From Hydrogenophaga sp. (GTDB lineage Bacteria; Pseudomonadota; Gammaproteobacteria; Burkholderiales; Burkholderiaceae_C): a stretch of 64,000 bases of DNA. The notes beneath the pieces were generated by a model. That model did no database searches. It was not told where the DNA came from and was given only the letters and a program-made list of their open reading frames with translations. The position numbers were made by a program, and so were the translations under genes. Shown piece after piece: positions 1 to 7,497 of this stretch. Where the stretch lies: positions 1 to 64,000 of the forward strand of contig NZ_JAUSCF010000012.1 in assembly GCF_030651625.1 (NCBI RefSeq), in the 5' to 3' direction. The first letter of the stretch is position 1. The number at the start of each line of letters is the position of its first letter.

Positions 1-1149
1 ACGCTGGGCACCGTGCTGCTGATGGCGGCCGGGCCGCACGCACGCCTGAACCGCCTCCTGCTGGCCAGCAGGCCCATGGTCTGGGTCGGACTCATCAGCT
101 ACCCGCTCTACCTCTGGCACTGGCCCCTGCTCACCTTCGCATACCTTCGTGCCGGAGAAGAAGCACCCGTCTGGACCACCCAGCTGGGCTGGGTGGCCCT
201 GAGCGTGCTGCTGGCGTGGCTGACCTACCGGCTGATCGAGAAGCCCGTGCGCTTTGGCAGACTCAACCGCCGCGCCGTCACCGCTGCGCTGTGCACCGCC
301 ATGGTGGGTGTGGCCGCTGCGGGCACCACCATCCAGCAACGCGAGGGCTTCGACGAGCGGTTCCCGCCTTCCGTCAGGGAGTTGCTGACACGCGGCGGAC
401 TGCCGGCCGTGATCCAGGGCTGGCGTCTCAACGACTGCATGCTTGAATTCGAGAACCCAGCCTCGGACTACAAAGACTTTTGCATCGAAGAGAAGCGCCC
501 CTTGGTCTTCCTTTGGGGCGACTCGCACGCCGGCTCGCTTTACCCCGGCTTCAAGGCACTGCAGGAAAGCGGCCCATACGAATTCGGCATTGGCGAACGA
601 AGCAGCGCGGGCTGTCCACCCGTGCTCGGGCCAGAGGCACGCCCGCTGTGCGGGAGCCTGAATGACAACGCCATCGAAGCCATCCGACAGTCCAGGCCCG
701 ATGTGGTCCTGCTCTACGCCCTCTGGCATCACCGGCGCTACGATATCAGCACGCTGGAGGCCACCGTGGACGAAATCAAGCGCGCCGGCGTGCCCCGCAT
801 CATCGTGCTGGGCGCGGTGCCTTTCTGGCAAGGGCCCCTGCCCCGCATCCTGATCAACGAATGGGAGAAAGGTCCCGTCACCCGACCTCCACCTCTGCGC
901 CTCAACAGGCGTCTGGACCCTGGCGTTGATGCAATGACCCAGCAACTGCGCGCGCGGGCCGAAGCCATGGACATCGAGTTCATCTCCGGCATGGACTACT
1001 TCTGCAACGAAGAGGGCTGCCTGACGCGCCTCAACGAAAGTGCCACTGAACCCTTGTCCTACGACTACGGTCACCTCGCACCCGCCGCTGTGCGCTATTT
1101 CGCAGAGCAGCTGGCACCCCGGATTTTTCAGCCTGGAAGCGGCGACTGA
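1..1149 (+). CDS. Acyltransferase with C-terminal SGNH domain (5' end cut off by window)
   Basis: The reading frame is open at the first base, so only the C-terminal part of the protein is present. The visible N-terminal portion has hydrophobic membrane segments of the OafA/YrhL acyltransferase-3 type, including a YPLYLWHWPLL stretch. It is followed by a periplasmic SGNH-hydrolase-like domain with the nucleophile motif GDSHAG and a late D-x-x-H type motif in DYGHLAP. Family members O-acylate surface sugars such as O-antigen or peptidoglycan; the acceptor here cannot be told. The gene ends about 150 bases before a nitrogen-control promoter region, and nothing ties it to the guanidine genes downstream. 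The family call is firm, the substrate unknown. Confidence 0.85.
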   Translation, partial: TLGTVLLMAAGPHARLNRLLLASRPMVWVGLISYPLYLWHWPLLTFAYLRAGEEAPVWTTQLGWVALSVLLAWLTYRLIEKPVRFGRLNRRAVTAALCTAMVGVAAAGTTIQQREGFDERFPPSVRELLTRGGLPAVIQGWRLNDCMLEFENPASDYKDFCIEEKRPLVFLWGDSHAGSLYPGFKALQESGPYEFGIGERSSAGCPPVLGPEARPLCGSLNDNAIEAIRQSRPDVVLLYALWHHRRYDISTLEATVDEIKRAGVPRIIVLGAVPFWQGPLPRILINEWEKGPVTRPPPLRLNRRLDPGVDAMTQQLRARAEAMDIEFISGMDYFCNEEGCLTRLNESATEPLSYDYGHLAPAAVRYFAEQLAPRIFQPGSGD

Positions 1150-1296
1150 CTGCGCCGAGCCGCCCTGAGCACCACAAAAGGGCATGGCCCGGCGGGTGCA
1201 CCATGTCGCGCGGTCCAAGCGCACCACCAGGCCCTCGTTTGGTTCGCTGCGGCGCCTGGCGGTCGTTCAAACCGCCAAAATCAACTTTGCACAAGC

Positions 1297-1312
1297 TGGC
1301 ACGCTTTCTGCT
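1297..1312 (+). promoter_or_regulatory. Sigma-54 (-24/-12) promoter-like element before the first guanidine riboswitch
   Basis: The sequence is TGGCAC, five bases, then CTGCT, with GG and GC exactly ten bases apart as sigma-54 requires. The -12 part differs from the consensus TTGC by one base. The predicted start lies near 1323, about 50 bases before the riboswitch. Upstream, around 1195-1225, two GCACCA half-sites lie about 100-125 bases from that start, which is where NtrC sites usually sit, but they do not form a clear full palindrome. Nitrogen control is inferred. Confidence 0.6.
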
Positions 1313-1371
1313 TCCAACAACTGTGCAAGAAGAGCGATTTGAGGTTCGACCGTCAAATGCTCAGTACAGGT

Positions 1372-1464
1372 GCACTAGGGTTCCGACCACGCTGATGTGG
1401 TGTCTGGTCCGAGAGTGTGCCGGCCTCATCGCAGGCTCCACGGAGGGATAAAAGCCCGGGAGAA
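1372..1464 (+). ncRNA. Guanidine-I riboswitch (ykkC-yxkD class), copy 1
   Basis: This leader has the conserved blocks of the guanidine-I aptamer in order: CTAGGGTTCCG at the 5' side, GGTCCGAGAG in the middle, and ACGGAGGGATAAAAGCCCGGGAGA-like sequence at the 3' side (1439-1464). Variable stems separate them. It ends about 50 bases before the start codon of an ABC binding protein gene. In this class guanidinium binding raises expression of guanidine export, carboxylation or uptake genes. A short repeat pairing (GATCACTGATC) follows, but no clear terminator is seen, so control could be at translation. The class assignment is strong because a second, independently aligned copy occurs in the same window. 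Confidence 0.95.
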
Positions 1465-1516
1465 CGATCACTGATCGGTCTTCCTGCATGTCCCACCAAC
1501 CCTTGGAGTCTCACCG

Positions 1517-2554
1517 ATGAAAACCCCTGTTCCACACACTTCGGGCCTGCGCTCTTCATCGCGGCGCAACCATTTCCTCAAGCCGGCGCTTGGCCTGGCG
1601 CTGTCGCTCTCGGCCCTCACTTCGTTTGCACAAACCCCTGCCTCCATGAAGATCGCCACGGTGGTGTGGATCGGCTACGGCCCGTTTTATGTGGCCGAGG
1701 CGCTGGACCTCTACAAGAAATACAACCTCAAGGTCTCGCTGCAGGTTTTCAACGACCCGGCCCTGATTCCAGCGGCCATCGCCTCGGGCGCGGTCGATGG
1801 TGGCATGCTGACCTACGACCAGGTGGTCGGTCAGGTGGCTGCCGGTCGCAACATGAAAGTGGTCATGCCCATCGACTACTCCAACGGCGGTGACGCCATC
1901 GTGGCCGACAGCAGCATCACCAAGGTGGCCGACTTCAAGGGCAAGAAGATCGGCTACAACCCGCTCTCGCCGTCGGACTTCCTGCTCTCCTACGCCCTCA
2001 AGACGGTGAGCCTGAGCGAGAAGGACATCAGCCCGGTGAGCATGACGCCTGAGGCCGTGCCGGCTGCCATGGCATCCGGCCAGTTGCCCATCGGCGTGAC
2101 CTACGAACCCAGCCTGTCGCAGATCCTGAGTCAGGGCGGCGGCAACAAGTTCAAGGTGGTGTTTTCCTCCAAAGACGCGCCTGGCCTGATTGCCGATGTG
2201 CTGGTGTTTGACGACAAGGTCATCAAGGCCAAGCCCACCCAGATCACCGGCATCATGAAGGCGTACCTGGACGGCATGGCCTACATGAAGTCCAAGCCCG
2301 ACGAAGCCCACAAGATCATCGGCAAATTCATGGGTGTGCCGGCTGCCGAGGTGAAGGAACAGCTCAGTGGCGTCTACAACATCCCCCTGGCGGAAATGCC
2401 CAAGGCCTTCATGCCAGCCAAGGAGACCACTTCGTACTACGCCAGCGGTGAAATCATCGCCGAGCTGCTCAAGGCCAAGGGCCAGATCACGAAGATCCCC
2501 GCCACCGAAGCCACCTTCGACGCCAGCCTCGTCAAGGCTCTCGCCGCCAAGTAA
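1517..2554 (+). CDS. NitT/TauT-type ABC transporter substrate-binding protein, likely guanidine importer
   Basis: This 345-residue secreted protein has a signal peptide ending near residue 39 (LTSFAQTPAS) and the fold signature of SsuA/ThiY-like binding proteins: a start of the mature part at MKIATVVWIGYGPFYVAEAL, and a DFKGKKIGYNPLSPSDFL stretch. It lies directly behind a guanidine-I riboswitch, so its ligand is probably guanidinium or a compound giving rise to it. No permease or ATPase of the same class is next to it; the matching pair sits at 13.8-15.5 kb behind the second riboswitch. The 239 bases after it hold a stem-loop at 2572-2589 without a T run and no other gene. Confidence 0.88.
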   Translation: MKTPVPHTSGLRSSSRRNHFLKPALGLALSLSALTSFAQTPASMKIATVVWIGYGPFYVAEALDLYKKYNLKVSLQVFNDPALIPAAIASGAVDGGMLTYDQVVGQVAAGRNMKVVMPIDYSNGGDAIVADSSITKVADFKGKKIGYNPLSPSDFLLSYALKTVSLSEKDISPVSMTPEAVPAAMASGQLPIGVTYEPSLSQILSQGGGNKFKVVFSSKDAPGLIADVLVFDDKVIKAKPTQITGIMKAYLDGMAYMKSKPDEAHKIIGKFMGVPAAEVKEQLSGVYNIPLAEMPKAFMPAKETTSYYASGEIIAELLKAKGQITKIPATEATFDASLVKALAAK

Positions 2555-2793
2555 GCCCCGCGCCGCTGCAACAGCGCCTCAAAGCGCTGGCGCAGCGGGC
2601 CAGGAGCCTGCGCGGCAGAAGACATCGAGGCGAAACGTGTGGGAAAAGAGCCCAATTTGGCCCCGCTTTTGAGGACTTTGGCCGTAGCCACAGCCGGAAA
2701 TACGGGGGCGAGGCGGGACTTTTCTCCACGCGTTGCAGCCGATGTCGTCCTGCTGCGCAAGCTCCCAGGTGCGCCCCGTTTGAAAGCAACTCC

Positions 2794-3804
2794 ATGAAAC
2801 CGGTCTTTCGATACGAAGACGGCGTGTGGCCGAACACCGCCGCCCTGACCTTCACCGTGCTGGGCTGGCCTGTGGGCATTGCCCTGTTGGGGCAGGCCCA
2901 CTGGGCGCTCAATGTGCTGGGTGTGATGCTGGTGGCGTTGACCCTCGTCTGGTCGGCCTACTTCATCCACGAGTTCGCGCACAACGCCATCTTTCGCACA
3001 CCGCAGGCGAACGAGCGATGGGGCAAGTTCATGAGCTGGATCAACGGCAGCGCCTACGCCAGCTTCGCCGACCTGCGCCGCAAGCACATGCGCCACCACA
3101 TCGAGCGGGCCGACGTCATCACCTTCGACCTGCAGGGTTTCCTGCGTACCCATCCGCTGGTGCGTCGGGTGGTGCTGGCGCTCGAATGGCTTCACATCCC
3201 TGCGGTGGAATTCGTGATGCGCGGCTTCGTGATCGCGCTGCCCTTCATGGGCGAACGCAAGAAAGAAGCGCGCGGTCGTGTGATCGGTGTCGCCGCCGTG
3301 CGGCTCACGGCCTGGGCGCTGCTGGCCTGGTGGTCGATCAAGGCATTGGTCCTCTACGCGCTGGCCTACCTGCTGTTCGTGCACCTGCTTCGCTTTGCCG
3401 ACTGCTTTCAGCACACCTACGACGCCTACCCCATCCTTGATGAAACCCCGATTCCTCAAGACAAGCTGCGCGACCGTGCATACGAACAGGCCAACACTTA
3501 CAGCGACGTGGTCAGCATTGATGCGAAGTGGCTCAACCTCGTCTGGCTCAATTTCGGTTTCCACAACGCGCACCACGAACGCCCGGTCGCACCCTGGTAC
3601 CAGTTGCCGAAGCTGCACCGCGAGCTGTACCCCGACGGCAATGCCCAGGTGGTCACGGTGGGCGAGTTGCTGCGTGCCTACCACCGTCACCGCGTGACCC
3701 GGGTGCTCGCCAGCGACTACGGCGAGGTGCTGGCGCCCGGCACCCCGCACCGCGCGGACGGGTTCATCGGCGCCGTGGGCGTTTCATTTCTCACAGCCGT
3801 GTGA
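2794..3804 (+). CDS. Membrane fatty-acid-desaturase-like di-iron enzyme
   Basis: The 336-residue protein has the three histidine boxes of the membrane desaturase/hydroxylase superfamily: HEFAH at 59-63, HMRHH at 98-102 and HNAHH at 257-261, with hydrophobic segments around 15-55 and 165-200. Such enzymes use O2 and an electron donor to desaturate or hydroxylate a hydrophobic or methyl-bearing substrate. The substrate here is unknown. It is the first gene of a block of catabolic enzymes following the riboswitch-controlled binding protein, so a role in oxidising an alkylated nitrogen compound is possible, but an ordinary lipid desaturase is the conservative reading. No ferredoxin or reductase partner is adjacent. 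Confidence 0.85.
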   Translation: MKPVFRYEDGVWPNTAALTFTVLGWPVGIALLGQAHWALNVLGVMLVALTLVWSAYFIHEFAHNAIFRTPQANERWGKFMSWINGSAYASFADLRRKHMRHHIERADVITFDLQGFLRTHPLVRRVVLALEWLHIPAVEFVMRGFVIALPFMGERKKEARGRVIGVAAVRLTAWALLAWWSIKALVLYALAYLLFVHLLRFADCFQHTYDAYPILDETPIPQDKLRDRAYEQANTYSDVVSIDAKWLNLVWLNFGFHNAHHERPVAPWYQLPKLHRELYPDGNAQVVTVGELLRAYHRHRVTRVLASDYGEVLAPGTPHRADGFIGAVGVSFLTAV

Positions 3805-3807
3805 TGA

Positions 3808-3892
3808 CACACCCCCCGCAGCACCTTTGGCGCTACCCCAGAGGGGGCAACACCAGCCGTCCGGAAAAGCCGGCCCGGCGGTGTTCTCGTCT
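3808..3892 (+). repeat. Dispersed intergenic hairpin repeat, copy 1 (degenerate)
   Basis: This gene-free stretch has the plan of three other intergenic copies in the window (16384, 30471 and 31965): a C-rich CACCCCCCGCAGC start, a GCTACCCCAGAGGGGG hairpin, and a GGAAAAGCCGGCC element ending in GGCGGTG. It fills most of the gap between the desaturase and the first SDR gene. Confidence 0.65.
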
Positions 3893-3921
3893 GGCTTCCC
3901 CTTACTTCCGGGAACGCTGAT

Positions 3922-4710
3922 ATGGCAGACCCCACCTACGGACTGCAGGGGAAGACGGTGCTCATCACGGGTGCGGCCGGTGGCATCGGCAGCGCGTTGG
4001 CGCGGGCGTTTCTGGCACAAGGTACTCAGCTCGTGTTGCTGGACCGCTCTGCCGCACCGCTCGACGCGCTGGTGGAATCGCTGCACAGCAGCCGGGTGTG
4101 CAGTGCCATGTGCGACCTCGGCAGTGACGCAGAAGTGGCTGCCGTGGCCGCGATCGTGAAAGAACGCTTCGGTCAACTCGATGTGCTGGTCAACAACGCC
4201 GGCACTGAGTACCCCACACCCATCGCAGACGAAGCGCCCGACGCCATGGCACGCTGGGCCAGCCTGCTGGACAACAACGTCACTTCGATGGTGCGCCTCA
4301 CGCAGGCCCTGCTGCCCATGCTGCCGCGCGGCGCGAGCGTCATCAACCAGTCGTCCATCTGGGGCCGCATTGGCGTGGCGGGGTTCTCGGCTTACGCTGC
4401 GAGCAAGCACGCCGTCGTGGGCCTCACACGCTCGCTGGCGCTGGAGCTGGGCCCGCGCGGCGTTCGTGTCAACGCGGTGTGCCCCGGCTGGGTGCATACC
4501 GCCGCCGCGCTGCGCTCGCTCACCGCCATGGCGCAGGCACAAGGCCGCAGCGAGGCCGAGGTGGAGCGCGAAATCCTGGCGAAACAGGCCATGCCGGCGA
4601 TGCTCACACCCGACGACCTGGCCGGCGTGTTCCTCTTCCTGGCCAGCGCGGGCGCGTCGCCCATCACCGGCCAGTGCATTGTGACCAGCCATGGCGAGGT
4701 GATGGCATGA
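3922..4710 (+). CDS. SDR family NAD(P)-dependent oxidoreductase
   Basis: A classical short-chain dehydrogenase of 262 residues. It has the cofactor motif TGAAGGIG at 16-23, NNAG at 91-94, catalytic Ser145 and the Tyr158-x-x-x-Lys162 pair in YAASK. The acidic Asp41 after the second strand (LLDRS) suggests NAD preference. The substrate is not evident. It is separated from the next SDR gene only by a repeat-derived mini-reading frame that overlaps both genes by four bases, so the two dehydrogenases are probably translated together and may catalyse successive steps or act on stereoisomers. Confidence 0.88.
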   Translation: MADPTYGLQGKTVLITGAAGGIGSALARAFLAQGTQLVLLDRSAAPLDALVESLHSSRVCSAMCDLGSDAEVAAVAAIVKERFGQLDVLVNNAGTEYPTPIADEAPDAMARWASLLDNNVTSMVRLTQALLPMLPRGASVINQSSIWGRIGVAGFSAYAASKHAVVGLTRSLALELGPRGVRVNAVCPGWVHTAAALRSLTAMAQAQGRSEAEVEREILAKQAMPAMLTPDDLAGVFLFLASAGASPITGQCIVTSHGEVMA

Positions 4711-4814
4711 ACGCCGCCCGACCGTTCCGAGGGCGCTCAGCCCCGCAGCGCGCGGCGCGCAGCACGGAGGGTCTTCCAGTGAACACAGTGTGGCGCACGG
4801 GAACCGGCGAATGA
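4707..4814 (+). repeat. Repeat-derived coupling mini-ORF between the two SDR genes (copy A)
   Basis: A 35-codon frame starts at the ATGA overlap with the upstream SDR stop and ends at the ATGA overlap with the downstream SDR start. Its first part (MNAARPFRGRSAPQ) matches a second copy at 7429-7497 (MSAARSLRRRSAPQ). Both copies carry an internal ACGGAGGGT that acts as a strong ribosome-binding-type sequence, followed by CCAGTGA. The peptide itself is probably not functional; the element looks like a dispersed repeat that fits between coupled genes while keeping translation continuous. Confidence 0.6.
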
Positions 4815-5557
4815 ACCTCATTTCGCTGCACGACAGGACCGCGCTGGTCACCGGCGCCGCCACCGGTATCGGGCGCGCCATCGCCCTCCTGTTCGCGCAG
4901 GCCGGTGCGCGCGTGTTGGTGAACCACCTGAATCAGAACGAGCAGGCACAGGCCGTGGTGCAGGCGATCAAGAACGCAGGCGGCGACGCGATCGCCATCG
5001 ATGCCGATGTGAGCCTTGCCGCCGATGTGCAACGACTCGTGAACGAGGGGGGCGAGGTGCATGTTCTCGTCAACAACGCCGGCATCATCCAGGAAAAGCC
5101 TTTCCTTGAAACCACCGAAGCCGAATGGGACCGCATGCTCGGCGTCGATCTGAAATCGGTGTTCCTCATGGCGCGCGCGGTGTTGCCCGGCATGGTGGCT
5201 CGCGGCAGCGGCGTCATCGTCAATCTCGCGTCCGACCTTGGCATCCTCGGCCGCGAGAACTACGCGCCCTACTGCGCCGCCAAGGCCGGCGTGATCGGGC
5301 TCACGCGCTCACTGGCGCGCGAATTCGCGCCACACGGTATTCGCGTGAACGCCATCGCGCCCGGCCCGGTCAACACCGCCATGGTTTCGCTGGAAAACAT
5401 GAGCCCGGCGTGGATGGAGAAAGAACTCGCCATTCCGCAACACCGCGTGGCCGAGCCTGAGGAGATTGCGGCCACCGCGCTGTTCCTCGCTTCCGACCTC
5501 TCGCGTTTCTACTGCGGCCAGGTGCTGGGCCCCAACGGCGGCTCCGTCATGCCCTGA
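4811..5557 (+). CDS. SDR family oxidoreductase (FabG-like)
   Basis: A 248-residue short-chain dehydrogenase with TGAATGIG at 14-21, NNAG at 88-91, Ser141 and Tyr154-x-x-x-Lys158 (YCAAK). It ends with a GPNGGSVMP tail typical of FabG-like enzymes. An alternative GTG start seven codons upstream lacks a better ribosome-binding site. The chosen ATG overlaps the stop of the repeat-derived mini-frame before it, arguing for coupled translation. Probable role is oxidation or reduction of an alcohol or keto intermediate in the same pathway as the neighbouring enzymes; the compound is unknown. Confidence 0.87.
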   Translation: MNLISLHDRTALVTGAATGIGRAIALLFAQAGARVLVNHLNQNEQAQAVVQAIKNAGGDAIAIDADVSLAADVQRLVNEGGEVHVLVNNAGIIQEKPFLETTEAEWDRMLGVDLKSVFLMARAVLPGMVARGSGVIVNLASDLGILGRENYAPYCAAKAGVIGLTRSLAREFAPHGIRVNAIAPGPVNTAMVSLENMSPAWMEKELAIPQHRVAEPEEIAATALFLASDLSRFYCGQVLGPNGGSVMP

Positions 5558-5720
5558 GAAGGTGCGAATGGATTCGCCATGACCGCTCATCCCCCATCCA
5601 AGGCCCCACTCGGCGTTGCAAATGCCCGCCGTAGCGCGAGCTACGGCTGCGCTTTGCGCCTTGATTGGAACCTTGGCTGTGGCCTGCTCGATCACGCCGA
5701 ACCCATTCACACCTTCTGAG
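5558..5720. repeat. Long imperfect inverted repeat (about 163 nt) between SDR and DMT permease genes
   Basis: Two arms of about 77 bases face each other around a GCGA loop. The outer ends GAAGGTGCGAATGG and CCATTCACACCTTC match at 13 of 14 positions, and the innermost GCCGTAGC/GCTACGGC part is perfect. By hand about 55 of 78 positions can pair. The element fills the whole gap between stop and next start, with no recognisable promoter or gene inside. It could be a MITE-like relic or an mRNA-stabilising or processing structure in the operon. Confidence 0.65.
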
Positions 5721-5724
5721 TTTT

Positions 5725-6648
5725 ATGTTTCTTCCGTCCAACCCCTCTGACCGCCTCGCTACCGGCGTGCTGCTGTTCTCGGCCTCGCTCTGGGGCCTGT
5801 CGTGGGTGCCGCTCAAGTGGTTCATTGCGCAGGGCCTGAGCGGCCCGGTGGTGTCGCTGCTCTCGTATGGTCTGGTGGGCCTGTGTGCGCTGCCCTTCAT
5901 CTGGCGCGACCGCGGTGCGTGGCGGTCGCAGTGGGTTTTTGTTCTCGCGCTGGCGCTGGTGGGTGGCTGGGCCAACACCTCCTTCGTCAACGCACTGATG
6001 ATGGGCGACGTGGTACGGGTGATGTTCCTGTTCTACCTCTCGCCCGTGTGGTCGGTGCTGGGGGGCTGGCTGTTTCTGAAGGAGCGCATTCCGCCGCTGC
6101 GCTGGGCCGCGGTGGTGGCCGCCATCGTGGGCCTGTGGATGGTGCTGGGCGGGCCGGGTGTGGTCAGCCTCTCGCTCAGCTTCGTGGACTTCCTCGCTCT
6201 CTCGGCCGGCTTTGCGTTTGCAGCCAACAACATTCTCGCGCGTGCCGCGCAGGCCGTGCCCATGCGCACCAAAACGCTAGCGGTGTTCGCCGGCTGCGGC
6301 GCGATTTCGCTCGTGACCACCGGTGCGCTGGGCCACAGCGTGCCGACCATGGGCGCGCTGGTGTGGTTCGGCATCCTGGCCTACGGCTTTGGCTGGCTGC
6401 TGCTGGCCACCGCCACCTGGCAGTTCGGTGTCACCCACCTGGAAAGCAGCCGCGCTGGCGTGATCTTGCTGGCCGAGCTGGTGGTGGCGGTGCTCACCGC
6501 GCTGTGGTTCGGCGGTGAAACGCTCACGCCGCTGGGCTGGGCTGGCGGCACGCTCATTGCTGTGGCTGCCTTGGTGGAAGCACTGGGCGGCACGCCCGCC
6601 CCCACGACAAAACCTGCCCTGGCACACCCCGCCACCACAGGAGGATGA
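5725..6648 (+). CDS. DMT superfamily (EamA-type) transporter
   Basis: A 307-residue inner-membrane protein with about ten hydrophobic segments in two repeated halves, as in EamA/RhaT drug-metabolite transporters; an example is the ASLWGLSWVPLKW start of repeat one. The start ATG at 5725 gives a sensible first membrane segment. It stops five bases before the creatininase gene. In this position it probably moves a substrate or by-product of the surrounding catabolic enzymes, but DMT proteins cannot be assigned a substrate from sequence. Confidence 0.87.
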   Translation: MFLPSNPSDRLATGVLLFSASLWGLSWVPLKWFIAQGLSGPVVSLLSYGLVGLCALPFIWRDRGAWRSQWVFVLALALVGGWANTSFVNALMMGDVVRVMFLFYLSPVWSVLGGWLFLKERIPPLRWAAVVAAIVGLWMVLGGPGVVSLSLSFVDFLALSAGFAFAANNILARAAQAVPMRTKTLAVFAGCGAISLVTTGALGHSVPTMGALVWFGILAYGFGWLLLATATWQFGVTHLESSRAGVILLAELVVAVLTALWFGGETLTPLGWAGGTLIAVAALVEALGGTPAPTTKPALAHPATTGG

Positions 6649-6652
6649 ACAC

Positions 6653-7432
6653 ATGAACGACACCGTCTGGATGAACCAGCTTTCATGGGTCGACTACCAG
6701 CATCGCATCCAGCGCGACCAGCCACCTGTGCTGCTGCCCGTGGGCGCACTGGAACAGCACGGCCCGCACCTGCCGCTGGGCACCGACGGCCTGCTATCCA
6801 GCGCCGTGGCCGCCGACACCGCCGCTCTGGTGGGCGGTCTGGTGGCGCCCACGCTCAGCTACGGCTACAAGTCGCAGCCCAAATGCGGTGGTGGTCAGCA
6901 CTTCTGCGGCACCACCAGCGTGGACGCGGCCACCCTGATCGGCCAGGTGCGCGACGCGGTGCGCGAGTTCGCAAGGCACGGACTCACCAAGCTCGTGATC
7001 GTCAACGGCCACTACGAGAACCAGTGGTTCCTGATCGAAGGCATCGACCTCGGCCTGCGCGACCTGGGACCCGGCACCACACTGCAGGTGATGCGCCTCG
7101 AGTACTGGGATTTCATGACACCCGACACCCTGGGCGACGTGTTCCCCGACGGCTTTCCCGGCTTCGCGCTGGAGCACGCCGCCGTGCTGGAAACGTCCAT
7201 GATGCTGCACTACCACCCCAACCTCGTGCGCATGGACCTGCTGCCCAGCGACGGCCCGGCCGACTTCCCTCCCTACGACATGTATCCGCCGCGCACCGAC
7301 TGGGTGCCGGCCTCGGGCGTGCTTTCGTCTGCCAAAGGTTCCGACGCCACCAAGGGCCAACTGCTGGCCACCGAAGTGACGCGCCGCATGGCCGAAGCCA
7401 TCGCAACCGGCTTTGAGAGGCCGGCACCATGA
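6653..7432 (+). CDS. Creatininase (creatinine amidohydrolase)
   Basis: This 259-residue protein matches, from memory, the Pseudomonas putida creatininase along its length, not just the broad family. Shared blocks include YGYKSQ..GGG.HF.GTTS, NGHYEN, EGIDL, YWDF and FPPYD. The five metal ligands known there (Glu34, His36, Asp45, His120, Glu122) occur at the same numbers here. The active-site Trp174 of the P. putida enzyme appears to be Phe171 here (FPGFALEH), so activity on creatinine itself needs proof. The enzyme interconverts creatinine and creatine. A good AGGAGGA precedes the start. No creatinase gene is visible in the window to take creatine further. Confidence 0.85.
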   Translation: MNDTVWMNQLSWVDYQHRIQRDQPPVLLPVGALEQHGPHLPLGTDGLLSSAVAADTAALVGGLVAPTLSYGYKSQPKCGGGQHFCGTTSVDAATLIGQVRDAVREFARHGLTKLVIVNGHYENQWFLIEGIDLGLRDLGPGTTLQVMRLEYWDFMTPDTLGDVFPDGFPGFALEHAAVLETSMMLHYHPNLVRMDLLPSDGPADFPPYDMYPPRTDWVPASGVLSSAKGSDATKGQLLATEVTRRMAEAIATGFERPAP

Positions 7433-7497
7433 GCGCCGCACGGTCGCTCCGAAGGCGTTCAGCCCCGCAGTGCGTAGCACGGAGGGTAGTCCAGTGA
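7429..7497 (+). repeat. Repeat-derived coupling mini-ORF between creatininase and amidase genes (copy B)
   Basis: A 22-codon frame starts at the ATGA overlap with the creatininase stop and ends at the GTGA overlap with the amidase start. Its DNA matches the element at 4707-4814, with the same AGCCCCGCAG core, GCACGGAGGGT ribosome-binding-type sequence and CCAGTGA end. In this copy the repeat itself supplies the ribosome-binding site and the GTG start of the next gene. Confidence 0.6.

Noticed and set aside
1150-1371. Short frames between the acyltransferase and riboswitch as genes
   Set aside because: They cross the promoter and riboswitch, start without ribosome-binding sites and match nothing recognisable.
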